A program made the position numbers and the translations under genes. DNA of 64,000 bases from assembly GCA_003952965.2 (NCBI GenBank), contig CM025851.1, forward strand, positions 11,128,589 to 11,192,588. Reading direction: 5' to 3'. Source of the stretch: Morella rubra. Lineage: Eukaryota > Streptophyta > Magnoliopsida > Fagales > Myricaceae. The stretch's first letter is position 1. Each line of letters opens with the position of its first letter. Below, in pieces: positions 37,128 to 49,679 of this stretch. The notes under the pieces are model-generated. The model was given only the letters and a program-made list of their open reading frames with translations. It had not been told where the DNA came from and searched no databases.

Positions 37128-39635
37128 TAGGGGTGTAAGTCCGGTCCGGCTCCGGCAGAGCTCCGGCTCCGTTTCCATCACCGGTTCTGGAAAGATGAGG
37201 TCCGGCACTTCCAGGAATCGGAACTGTAGGTGGATTTGGAGTTTTCACGGAAGCGGAGGTTTCCACTGGTTTAGCGGAAAACCGGTTCCGTTATTATTAT
37301 TATTTTTTTAACTAAATATTAAAACGATGTCGTTCTATTTTAAATTGAATGACATCGTTTAGTTATTTTTTGTTTTAAAAAAAATATTTTACCGTGGATC
37401 AAAACATGCCGTTTTGATCCACGGTGAAAATGCAAAAATGAAAAAACCCTAAGTCCCCACTCCCTTGTCGGCTATTCCCTTCCCCCCTTCTCCTTCGTGA
37501 AAAGCCTTCACTCTCTCTCTTTCAGTCCCTCTGTCCCTCAGCTCTCTCTCTCTCTGTTCGATCACTTCGAAGACATACTCTCTCTCCTCTTACAGCTGAG
37601 CTTCGACTTCTCCGGCGATGCAACGAACACATTTCGAACATTTTGTAATTCTTTAGTTTCTGTCGATCTCTCTCTCTCTCTCTCTCTCTTTTTCTCAGTC
37701 TCTGTCTTCCCTGCTATTTTTGGGCTGGATTGATCATGTTGTTGTTTGCTGATTTGGTCTCTGTCTTCTCTGCTACAGGTGGGCGTGGATATAAATTGTC
37801 CAAAAGAACTGATTTGGTCTCTGTCTTCTCTAATTTGGTCTCTGTCTTCTCTGTTATGAACTGCATTTACATTGTTGTTTATTTAGCTAATAATTTAGGG
37901 TGCTTTTATTATAGAGATTGAGATATTTGGCTGTTTGTAGCAATTGTTGTTTTTAGCATGCACGTTATATGTTCAAATAAAGTTCCAAAAGAAAATCTGT
38001 TAGTATAAATGTCACTATCATTCACAGGTTTACAAATTAGAAGTGATGTCTAAACCTCTGTAGATGTGGATTTTGTCAAGTGGAGTTGATGCATATATCG
38101 GGGTTAAGGGAACTCTTTCTGTTAAATGTCCTATTAAAATTCCTATTATAAGTGATTATGCATGTTTCATGTCTGTTAGCATAGTATAATGTCCTATTAA
38201 AATTCTCAAATAAGATTAATATAATTATATATCAACAAACTGATAAGTCAATGTTGTTTAATATATATCATAGGCTAATTGTTTAATGTTGTTGCAGGAT
38301 TAATTAGAAATTCTCTTATAACATGTTTGGCTAGATAACCAAAAGCATTTTGTTCATTTTCTACTGTCTTAAATTTAGGTTAAGTTGGTAGAATGAGTTG
38401 TCTTAGGGCTTTGCATTGTGTCTTTCTTTCAGATGGATCATCAAACTCCAATTGCATCTTCGCAATCCATAACCCCCAATTTACCTACCCCTGCCTCTAC
38501 GGCTACACCTATAATTGGTGAGATATCAATTATAGATGTAGAGGCACAACAAACTGAGACAATAGACCATGCCCCAAAAGAAGGAAGATTTCCAATCCAT
38601 CCCTGACCATGCCCCCATCTACTTTCATTTAATTAAAATTTTTTATGAGCTCCATATTAATAAATTTGCTTTTTTGTAGAGATAATTTCTAATGCTGCGT
38701 CGATCGTGGATTCGTGATTCATTAATGTTTGATTATGTTCTTCATTTCTTACTTGAGTTGATACTTTTAAGTTCTAACTTCTAAGTTCGTATTGTAATAT
38801 TCTTCTATTTCGAGTTATGTCAGCATACACTATGTTTTTTCGGTTATTGTTTCCATCAAGTCTTCACCATAAATATTATTAATCCCATAATATTTCTTTA
38901 GCTATTTAGGAATTGTGATGGTGTCTAGTTTACTACTTACTAGGTGACGTTGTGAATCTGTGATTATGAATTTTGTGAAGTGCATGTTTTTAGATTTATT
39001 TTTACACTTATTTGTCAATTGCATGTTTTAGGATTTTCGGTTTTTAAAATAGGTTGCTAGGATGTTGTTTTCGGTTTTCAAAAGATCAACAATGAGTTGT
39101 TGGTTTTTAAATATTATGAGCTAAATAAAATGGCCATCAAAACTAATATGATCATAATATGATATGATTGTCTTAGTTTGAATTTTAAAGGATGGCCAAC
39201 ATTTTACTCCAAAATTCAACTCTAATCATTTGTGTCTTGATGAGTTGATGTGGTGCAAATATAAATTCTTAATTTTTATTTGTATAATTATTGTGTTCAT
39301 TTATATAATTGAGATTTTTGTAATAAATTGAGAAATGTTCATATGAAGTTCGGGTTGTATATTTTAATTTTTTGATATGTTATTTGTGAATTGTGATGAA
39401 TGAATAAGATCTTTACTTTTTGTAAAAAAAAAAAAAGAGGCTTCAATGGGCAAAAAAATATGGCCCAAAACATTGTCGGAATTCCGCTATCCGTTTCCGC
39501 TAAGTCCGCTTCCGCTTCCGTTAATTCGCTAAGAGTCGGAAGCGGAAGCGGACTCTATTTTGGTCATCCGCTAGTTAGCGGACCGGATGTCGGAATGTCA
39601 AATTCCGCTTCCGACTAGTCCGCTATTCACCCCTA
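37128..39635 (+). mobile_element. hAT-like DNA transposon, 2.5 kb, internally deleted
   Basis: Termini TAGGGGTG at 37128 and CACCCCTA ending at 39635. The flanking 8-bp direct repeats differ in the last base (ATCACACT at 37120-37127, ATCACACA at 39636-39643). The left subterminal part is rich in CCGGCTCCG words and the right in CCGCTTCCG words. The interior has a CT-rich leader (37497-37700) and a short open frame at 38436-38606 beginning MDHQTPIASSQSI, which looks like the N-terminus of a plant hAT transposase; the rest is gone. The element is non-autonomous. Confidence 0.8.
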
Positions 39636-40348
39636 ATCACACAGAGAAAAACGATATTTTGTTAATGAAGTGAAAAACTTTTGAAATATCATTCCAAAGA
39701 AAAATCACTTCGGACTATCAGCGTCACTCGAAATCTACTAAAAAAAACTCTTACATTAATTTTTACAAATTTTAATTTTTTCGGATTATCAAAAGAGTCC
39801 TTCCATATTTAGAAAATACTTCGTAGTTGAACATAAAATTAATTTTTACAGATTTTAATTTTTTCCTTCACAATTAATTTGTGTTTTCTTTATGAAGTTT
39901 TTTAAAAGTTCAAAGGAAAGTAACCGACTTGAAGTCAGCTTTCATTATATATTGAGCAACAAATTAAAACATTAAAAAAAATAGCAGTGATTTGTCTTTA
40001 GGTGTCACGCAATTCCAGTGTTTTAATAAAATGACCAAGCGAAAGACATGAAGTAGTTTGGATATGAAAAAAAAAAAAAAAACCCATTATAAGTACTACT
40101 ACTCCAGCTACTACATATAGCCTAATGGCCGTCATAATTAAATTTGTTATCAGAAACAAAACTTGGGTGACCCAGCAAAAGCTCTAGTGGAGACGAGTTT
40201 TTTCTAAGCAAAGTTTTAATTCAAAAGCTCGAAACCAATTAACCAAAGCGATAAGATAGATCGACCCAAGCAGCTAAGTTATGAGCCATGCGGTTCTGGC
40301 GGCGAGGAGCCCAGAGGAACTTCCAATCAAGGTGCTAACTGGTTTCTA
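39636..40348. other. AT-rich spacer
   Basis: No gene recognised. A short run at 40186-40215 (TAGTGGAGACGAG...) repeats the start of the adjacent P450 fragment. Confidence 0.45.
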
Positions 40349-40450
40349 GTGGAGACGAGTTGTTTGCTTAGAAGTCTATTGAAAAAGGATATTATTAGTA
40401 ATTAGGATGAGCGAGAAGAATCAAATTAAGGAATAAGCCAAGCAAAGTAG
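40349..40450 (-). pseudogene. P450 fragment (N-terminal anchor region)
   Basis: This 100-bp stretch is clearly similar to 35805-35905, the part of the intact P450 gene encoding the membrane anchor, in the same orientation (for example TGGAGACGAGTTGTTTGCTT against TGGAGACGGGTTGTTTGCTT). It carries substitutions and small deletions, and no longer reading frame is attached. Confidence 0.75.
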
Positions 40451-42504
40451 GGTCACAATCATAAAACGAATGGTCGTATAGAGGACGCGATACGGCATCA
40501 AGAAAAAAGGGTGTCTAGATGTCAGTGATGATGGGTGACTTTTTAAAATGATTGCGTCTAAAATCTCCCCAAATAAAGCTTCACATTGTTTTATATTTCT
40601 GCCCTTTGCATGGATCCTTTTCATATCCGCTAACTTTAAAGTTCCACGAGAGATAACGGTAACGTTTGTTTTTTTAATGTTTTGAGGTATAAAAATTTTT
40701 AATAAAATAAATATATTTTAAAATTTTTAATTTTTACACATACACACTTCACCTTTCACAAACTCTAATAAATCTCAATAAAGTAAAGATTCTTAAAATT
40801 TCGAAAATATTTTCTAAAATTTTGACAAACAAACACTCACAATGTATAGATATTAGTTCTCTACCTTCAATATTCAATAATAATTGTTTCATGGGCTTTC
40901 CCTGACCATAAAGAAAGGAAAGTCCATGTGAGTTGGCTGGCTTGACATTGTTTTGTTTTCCACTTCATGTCGAATTTAAAATTCTCATGACAAATAAGTG
41001 TTAGACGAGGATTAAATATTTTGTTTATTTCTTTTATTATTAATTTTGGGTAGGTAGGTTTTAATTTTATTCAAGAAAAAAAATGCAAATAAAAAATTGT
41101 ACTAAAGTGGTTTTTTTTTTTTAGCAAAAAAATGAGGAGACAACTAATGTAACAACCCTCACTAGACGTGACTATAATTACTATACGTTGAGTGAGCCTA
41201 TCACTACAACACCTGCAAAATTACTAGTCAATCTCAACTCATTCAGTATCCATTGGGCCCAAAATCGAATTTCACTTTTACAACTTATTGTAACTTATAT
41301 TCTGACTCAAAGTTCTAACCTTTAAACTAGTAAATTAGTGAATGAATATTGACACTTAGGTCCAACTCAGTACAACCCAAATTTATACGCAGATATATTA
41401 AATTAATTAGTAGCACAGCAAGCTATATAATGCAAGCTGCAATTCCAATCTGAAATGACAGCCATGACCAACAACCTCGTAACCATAACCAAAACCAAAG
41501 AAGAGATGGCGAAAACACAGCAAAATATTTAATTAGCGACCCGCAGAAAACCACCAGAAATAATAAGATCCAGCTTACCTAACTTGAGCCTATCCCATCA
41601 ACATACCGACAGAGACTGCAAGAGCCTTCGTACACTTCGTTGGTTTGGTTATAACAATATTGCTTTGGTTTGGTGCTAACTAAAAAGACAGACGCAAGCG
41701 ATATGCCCTCTCTGCAGGGAAAGTCAATATGTTGGTTATGCCTCGCCAAGACTTGTCTCTTCTGGTACCCAGAGCATAGAAGGGCCAAAGGCCCTAAAGG
41801 AAATCCTGGACGTTCATCAGTGTAGTCTTGATGGATTTTTCTCTTTTTCAAATAGAAACTCAGCGGTTCTGCCCGCGATGGATAGGCCGGTCATTCTTTT
41901 AAACTGACTGGGCTCTATTCTTTTAGGAATTGTTGCAAAATATCACTATAGTGTTTTGAAACCAAGTTAACGAGCAACGACACTCTGAAGCTTGAAAATC
42001 ATCAATTATTCTTCACGGAGCATTGACGACAACACTCTTGTCTTTTTAATAAATCTCTTGTTATACAATTAGATTAACTATTTCATCATTAAGATCTTTG
42101 GATCATCATATTCTTCATAAGTGCGATAAATACGTACCTAAATTCATATATCGTTGGTGTTCTTCTATGAAAGTACGGAGGACCACCCTAATAACGTTTC
42201 TTTGAGAGTGTCTCTTAATGGTTAGAAATACTGTAATGTTGTTGTAAGTACGAACTCTATCATCTCTCTCTTCTATTTATAGACGTCTTAACCATCAAAT
42301 ATGTCTTAAAACTAATTAATCTCACTTAACTCATATTAAGTTAACCTTTTAATTACTTTGGTTCATATAAACTCATATTTCCTTAATAGGGAGGTGAGAG
42401 TATTTTAACATCTTCATGTTAAAGCTCATCAGCTCAAGACATGTTTTACATCAACTAAAACAACCGATTGACACGGAATGAAGGCGATACATTTAACACT
42501 AACA
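40451..42504. other. Spacer between P450 fragments
   Basis: AT-rich sequence. Open frames at 40421-40624 and 41579-41851 were not recognised. No repeat borders were identified. Confidence 0.4.
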
Positions 42505-42670
42505 CATCTTAAGCATTGAACCATGACTGCTATGTGGTGTGCATTATGCTGAGTGCCAACGTTGAGCCAGGGCATGAGTTCCTTCTCTCCCAAAAGGAAT
42601 AAAATGAAGTTCATTACCACTTGAACCGCACATGACCGCATGGCCGAGCTGAGAGCAGTTCCGTACGTCC
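42505..42670 (-). pseudogene. P450 fragment joining exon 2 and exon 1 pieces
   Basis: Bases 42512-42610 match 34003-34100 of the intact P450 (the region after the haem loop), and 42618-42665 match 35455-35508 in its exon 1. Order and orientation are kept but about 1.3 kb, including the intron, is deleted. It is a dead relative of the neighbouring P450. Confidence 0.8.
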
Positions 42671-42680
42671 TGTAAAGTCT

Positions 42681-44155
42681 CGGTAAGATGAATTATTTGG
42701 AGAACCCAACGGCCTCCCGAAGCAAGTGTCGGGTCCGAGCCTGATTTCAAACCTTACGTTCGCCGCGAACCTGAAAACTCCACAATGATAGAATCACTGT
42801 CTGTGACGGAAATGCATTGAAAAGGAAAACAGACGAGGACGCTTGGCAAAGAGAGTAAACGGCACTGTATGTGGGGGATTGGCTGCCTCTATATGAACTA
42901 TGAAGCCAAGAATATTTTGAACAAGTTATTGGGCCGAGTACCCAGTGGGCTCGGGAAGAAGAATCTCTTCTATCTACCAGCCTATCGGGGGCTTCACTAT
43001 GAAAAGAACCCAAGAGTTGAGAAAATTTGGGTCATGTTTTTCGGGCCTAACTCAAAAAGAACAGACCCTCTCCATCCGAAGAAATCTCCCATATTATAAA
43101 CATCAAAAAATGTAAAATGTAAATCTCTCTTCCTAATTTGTCCAGCTATTTTTTTTTTCTAAGTAAAAGGAGAAGAAGTTGATCAGCATAGTAACCCTCC
43201 TTAAACGTAGCCATAAGAGTACTCTCGCAGTAGAATATCTAGTTTGAGCCATAGCTACTATTTACTAGATGCGTCATCCCATTAACAAGACCATCAGTCA
43301 GTCTCAACCCATCTATTAAGCTCAAGTTAAACTTTACGTTTAGAGCATCTTTGGTGCACCTAAATTTTGACAAATGGATTTTTGAAAAAAATAGAAAAAT
43401 AATAAGACAAAGTAAATTGACTCTTGAAAGGCAATTAAGAAAAGAAACAGTGAAGTATGGGTTTCTATCAATCAATTAGATTCAATAAGATCCACAGTTG
43501 ATCACATAAGTCTCACAGTCACCTATTAATAAAACTATCAATCATTCTCAATTTATCCATTAAATTCAAATTCAGACTTTAAATTTATGACGACTTTGGC
43601 GCACCCAAATTTTGATAAATGGATCTTTTGAAAAAAAATAGAAAAATCATAAGACAAAGTAAATCGACTCTGGGAAAGCAATTAAGAAAAGAAATGGTTA
43701 AGTATGGGTTTCTATCAGCCAATTAGTACCAGTGACACCCACGGTTGGTCACATAAGTCTCGCGGTGGGCCATCCTCACGGGAGCAGAGAGTCCTGGGCG
43801 GCCTCTGCTTCCAATCTGCATGAAATATGTGATATAATAATTAATAATGATTTGATTCTCGTGGGTCCTACTCAACACTAGCAAACTTTTCTTCCGTAGC
43901 TGGTTTAGCATCTATCTAGCAAAAGAGATGGCTTTTCCTCGATATGCTTTCAGCCAGTATCTTTCTTCTGGTTCGTTACTTTGGCTAAAATGTCACCCCA
44001 TCTGAGTCGACCTTCTTTTCTGCTGAGCCTCTCTATTTGAATTTCTTTCACGTCCCTGTTTTGGATTTTTGCTTTGAAAAAGCACGACTTTCTGAGTCAT
44101 GAAAAATTCGCAAAGCATATAAACACGCCATTTATTTTCTTATCTAAATTCGACG
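42681..44155. repeat. Segmental duplication block 1, second copy
   Basis: Similar to 25458-26650 from TAAGATGAATTATTTGGAGA onward. It is longer because a ~245-bp internal portion (about 43340-43500) has been repeated at 43590-43740. No gene recognised. Confidence 0.85.
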
Positions 44156-44658
44156 ACTTTGGCACTTTCGAAGGCCATGTTTTCTGATCCGCTTTCTCTT
44201 CCTCGAGGCAATGAATCGGAGCTTTTCTTCCTACCAGGACAAAATACACGTAGATCAAGCACTTGGAGGGCGTCATTCCTCATCAGAACCGAACTGCTGT
44301 CTCTTTCGCTTATTTCTTACACTCTATTGTCAACAACCCTAAACTGGATTCACACAAAGAAGTAGGCGTAATAGACTATTTCAGGCTGGCAATTTTCAGT
44401 AGAATGGATGCCATGGGTCTTGCAAGTTGCAGTGAGTCGACAGAGTAATGAAAGAATTCACATATAGAGACTTTTTAGAGCATTAAAGGGGTGATCCGAA
44501 AACAGTAAGTGTAATAAATCTGGCTGGCCTTAAGATCTCTAGGGGTTGCCCTTTTTATCCTTTAGAGTGCTTGCTGGAGGGCGGGATTGAAAAAACTTTT
44601 AACAGAGGCTGCAAAAAAGGCATTGCCACTTAAACTAGATGAGAATTTTATCTGCTGA
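44156..44658. other. Spacer
   Basis: Non-repetitive stretch after block 1. Open frames at 44159-44365 and 44263-44448 overlap in different frames and have no recognised content. Confidence 0.4.
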
Positions 44659-45050
44659 TGTTGGCTAGAAAAACACGGTGGCGAGTCTCCTAGATGAAAG
44701 GGAAGATAAAACTTGCATAACTGAGACATAATAGAGAGAACAAAAAAGAGGAAGGAGAGATAGAGATTTAAGTGATTCGGTTTAAAAGATCTACATATAC
44801 TGTAAAAATTCTCTATAATTGTGTTTTATATTATAAATTCATACAGATTATAAAGTTGAAAGTCTCTATTTATAGAAACAATACAAAGAATGATCTAAAA
44901 AAATATTTTTACATTTAAATTGAATCTTGCCTTTAAACTTGAATCTTTGTGATGATGATATTCATTTGAAGTTAAATGTTTGGACCAATTATGTTATATT
45001 AGGAACATTATGATTATGAATATGGATTTTGCACACTTGCACATTCAACA
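44659..45050 (-). repeat. Copia-type 3' LTR with polypurine tract
   Basis: Minus strand: begins TGTTGAATGTGC and ends AGCCAACA (TGTTG..CAACA borders), 392 bp, with a TATAAATAG box near 44865-44875. It is preceded on the minus strand by the purine run AATGAGAGAT (45051-45060). Internal sequence to the right (45061 to about 45780) is degraded, with no domain seen. Confidence 0.65.
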
Positions 45051-45060
45051 ATCTCTCATT

Positions 45061-47039
45061 CTTATGTGAGTCTTGTGGAGATCTAGCCTTTCAATGGAAT
45101 GTTTTTTTTTTAATTATTATTTACAGTTTGTTTTGCAGATCGTTTTGTGGACTATACCACACAATATACTCCGGCTTGAGTAGAAGCCGCCCGATCATAC
45201 TAGAACATTTTTCTCTTATCTCTTAGGTCTCCTTTCCTAAGATCCACCTTGTGCTATGCGACTGCACAACTTGCTCCCCTCACATGGAAGTCCTATCCAA
45301 TAGGCCAATTTTCTCTGGGGCCTTCATAGGATTCGCCCTGTGTTTTGCCTTGCACACATTACTCCCTCCTCTCTCTGAGATGTCCTATCACTATCTTACA
45401 AGTCCTATTTGGATCACAATATCAACTCTAATACTATTTATTAGATAAATAAGTGTACGAGAAATCTCTTAGTGGGCTCATAATATAACATATAAGAACA
45501 CCACTCAATCTAAAAACTTGAGCTCATAAATTTAGACTTAACTATGTTATATTAATCACTCCCACTTGTAATTCTTTTCCATGTATAACAATTGTTTTAC
45601 TCTCTTATACGTGTATACGCAACCGATAGCAACTTCAATATGAAAGCATGAGATGTAGATTGGGTACTTCGCGACTAGTACACCAAAGAAACCATATCCA
45701 AGCGGTGAAAACCAAAGCTCAAACCTGAGTGCGATGCATGTGAGGACGTAGGGTCCGAAGACTAGAGGAGACAAAAAATCATGGCAGTTTTGAATCTTCG
45801 AGATTTCCTAACAGCAATGCCATGTCACCAAAAGCAAGAGATGAGCCTGATCGAGCTATATATCTTATTGCCTTTTTGACCTTCTAGTAGTGGAGGCGAA
45901 TTTACATTCCAATGCGACGCATGAAAAAATGACGTCCATAGACCAAAGGGGTAAAATTGTAACCACTAGATAATTGTGTTCCTTTTGTTTTAATTTTTTT
46001 AATCGCCGGAGATTCTAGTGATTAATTTGTAGGGAAAAATAATAATTTAACATGAAATAGTATTAAATGACCTTGAAGTTAACATTTTCAGCCATTTTTT
46101 AAATCTTTCCTAGTGCGTCCTTTGGATAACTGCTTTTGACTTAGAAACTTTTTAGCCATCCAAACACCTTTAAATTGAGACATGTAATTCGTGGATGGAC
46201 CAACGACCCTTCGGTTCGATTAATGTTTGCTTCGGCTTAAAGGATTAAGAATGATAAGCACACGATTATAAAATACCCCCCTACTTTTGCTTTCCAAACC
46301 ACCAGGCAGTGATAGTTTGGACAAAAACTGCTTTTTTTTTTTTAACCAGTCAAGTTTAGGCACTTATTTATGTTCTTTAGGTTCAGACGAATTTGATGTG
46401 GTATCTGCACGAACTGAGTTTAAAGTCATTACAAATTCTAGAGAAACCGATACTCATTGATCAAATTCATATTTAAGTCGTGATTTTTTTTACACATGTA
46501 GTGATTTGAACTCTTAATGTGCGAGTAACTTAAACTTTCAAGGATCTCCTTTACATTTAGATGTTTTGGACTTAAAATTTTAGCCCATAAAATTTTTATT
46601 TCAATAAAATAATTCTCTAAAATTCTTTATTCTCATCAAATAATCACTTTTCACTCTAAATAAATATAAAAAATTTATTCACATTATCTATCTTTATTTT
46701 TTTACTAACTCTAACCTTCTAAAATTTTAACAATCAAACATCATCTATTTGTATGGATTAGAAAAAAATGATTTTCCCGGCCTACTCACATAAAAGCACT
46801 AATTCTCGAAAATTAGAGTAATTAGTTTTCACGCCCCCAAATAAGCGCTCCTCTTCAATTCCTCTAATCTCGTAGGTAACAACTTTGTCGCAGGTGTTTT
46901 AAGTAGTTTCTCTCGAAAGTAGACAGAGGAAAAGTCGGGGCCGGACTCTTTAAGTATGTTTGTTGACCGAATTATTATTATCAACCTTTGTCTAACCACA
47001 GCTTTTATCTCGAAGTCAACTCTTTTCGCCTGGGTTTGG
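45061..47039. other. Degraded repeat/intergenic
   Basis: The left third is probably the residue of the copia element ending at 45050. The remainder is AT-rich, and no gene, terminal repeat or domain was recognised. Confidence 0.4.
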
Positions 47040-49510
47040 ATGGGTTTTCAAAAAATTTCTTTTGTTAGGTGATTCGAAGGCACAACAAAAAAATAACTTG
47101 TAAAAACTTCAAATTCCTTTTACAAATTTTAATTGCCTTTTCTCATTTGAGTCATTCTTACGTTGTTATTCGGTATAGGGGTGTCCAAAGGTCGGTCTGG
47201 TCTGGGCTGGCCAAACTGGAGTTACAAAAGGCAAAGTGACCAGACTGGTCATGTTAATGAGACCGGACCGGTCTTGACCGATTCGATTTAGCCGATTTTA
47301 TAGGTTTGGGCCTGTTCGAACTGGGTCGGTTTCACCGTGGGGAGAGGGCGCGAGAATCGTTTTAGGTTTTTTTTTTTTTTTTTTTTAATATTAAAAAACC
47401 GGTTTGGACTAGTCTGGAGCAGTATACTCTGGTTCGGTACGAGTTTTTCTATGTATGAAACCGGGACCGGACCGGAGTATACCGGTTTCACTGGACTGGC
47501 CATTCCGGTAAGCTTTTTCTCACCAGTTTGTCCAGAACTGGTCCGGTTCGGCCGGTTCTTTGGACACACCTAATTCGGTAGACGAATACAGTAATTTTTG
47601 ACAGGAAGAGATCCTCTGCATTGCAGCAGCAAATATAAAGCAACCTATTTGTTTTCCTCTCCACATGTATGTACTACATTCACACATCCCACGACATTGA
47701 ATGTAACGTCGTACTGTGAGACGGACTGTCCGTCCACGATGGAAAAGAATGCAAAATAATTAAAATGTCTTTTAAGATAAAATTATTATAAATATTAAAA
47801 CATAATATTTTTAAATAAAATTATTAAAATTTAATTTTAGTAATTTATTTAGTTTTATTCTCGAATTTTTATTATTTTTAAAAAATTATTTTGAATGTGT
47901 ATTTCTATCATTTTGCATGTGATTTTGTGTAACTTAAAACTTAATTTAGATCGGACTTGATTTAGAATGGGTACATTGAAGATTTTTAAAAGATAAAATA
48001 TATAAATTAAGTTGTGATAGTTGAGGAGTTGAGATTAATTGTCCTATAATTATAGTGTAAACTATGACTTTTTTCCTTAAATATATTATTTTTATGCATG
48101 ATTTGTTTTGGATATCCAGGAAGCATGCACGGAGAAAATAGACAATTTAAAAAAATATTGAATTGTAGTTGTTGTCATTCGGCCGAATAGAGAAATAATC
48201 CCTTTTTTTTTTTTTTGCCCTTTTTCTATCATTCTGTCTAGTAATACTTACACGATCTATTTGCTTAAAAGTATTTAAGAAAAAAAAAATCATTTTGTAT
48301 TCTCGAATTACGAGGCGAATGACACGAGGGTTCAAATTTTCTAAGTTTATTATATTGTGCCTTTAACAAAGTTCGTCAATGTGAACCTTCTGACCGTCCA
48401 AATCATACTAATGCATCATATGTTCACGTTACAGCCGTATAATCTAATTGGAAGGCACACATTAATCCATTTCAATAATTTTAAAAAATTAATTTGATAA
48501 TTTAAACTCCTGTGACATTAATCACAAAATTCAAGAGAATAAACTAATATTTTTTTTAAAAATAATTATTATTTAGAAAACCTATAAAATCAAGTGGCGA
48601 AGCTTAGATTCCTTTTGCAAATCATAGCTGGGCTGAATTCGAGAGTGGGCATGATTAGTAGCCAAATTGCCTGGTTTTCAGCATAATATTTATTTGTTTT
48701 ATATTTTTAAATATCCCCCCAAAAAACCCCCCCCCATCCCAAAGTGATATATATATTCCGATTTAAAAGCGGAGGAGAATAGCCAAAGAATTAGAAAATA
48801 TTTAGATATGCGTAGTAGTTAAACAGAATCAGCAAAAATAGGCTCAAGTTTCAAAATAAGTGCATCAGTATAACCGACCTTGAATAGCAAACACAAACGA
48901 CCAGGAATATCCAGAGAAAAGTCGGCCTTAATAGTATTAAAATATTTAACACCGAATTTATAACATACATAAAATAATTATGCATTTATGAAAAGCTCCA
49001 GCATTTCAACCTGTGTATGATATCTTTTAATTTTTGGGTTTCATAAAATAAGCCATTTAAATTTATAGAAGCAATGCTGGTCCTACAGCAATATATTTAA
49101 AACACATAGACAACATTATCTAGATTTTCTACATTCGTTCGATTACAGGTTTGATTATTCTCAGCTCCATTGGGCTTGGCTTGTAATCATGAAACCTTGT
49201 TAACAAAGAAAAATATAAAACAAACAAATGAAGCTCTAGCTAGGCACCAAACTCATGAATGAGTAGCCAACATGAGAAACGGTGAATTTCAGGAAAAAAA
49301 AAAAAATTCGAACAATCCTTAAGGTTTATTCCATAGTTCGTAATCTTGGGGTGCTTTCTTGTTCCTCCTCCATGGTTCGTTGATGTCTCTTCGAGGTTTA
49401 AAATGTTCTTATTTTTCAGCATTCTATTCTATTCATTGCCCACCTACCAAAAGTGTAATGATAACGTATTGAAGGGAGCTGCTTTCTGTGTCTCCATGGA
49501 TGATATCCAG
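47040..49510. repeat. Segmental duplication, copy A (pairs with 52050-53905)
   Basis: Bases 47040-47167 plus 47573-49510 align in order with 52050-53905. The last part (48779-49510) is also block 2 of 26705-27490. The alignment is interrupted here by the MITE at 47176-47572. No gene recognised. Confidence 0.85.
47176..47572. mobile_element. Short hAT-type MITE with perfect 8-bp target duplication
   Basis: 397 bp, termini TAGGGGTGTCCAAAG and CTTTGGACACACCTA, flanked by identical ATTCGGTA (47168-47175 and 47573-47580). Its right ~175 bp closely follow the right end of the 27903-33291 element and its left end follows that element's left end, so it is an internally deleted relative. The second copy of the flank at 52212-52219 has ATTCAGTA with no insert. 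Confidence 0.93.
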
Positions 49511-49679
49511 TCAACTGCTTCCGTACGTTCATGTATCTCCTGCAACATATAAGTTGCTTTCTCGTCATGAAGACATCGCAGGAACAGGAGTGTGAAGCTC
49601 TTCTTATGCAATATACAATATCTCCTGCCTTGGTCGAGCTTTGTTTCTGTCTCGCAGGAGAGTACCATTGGTAAGGTAC

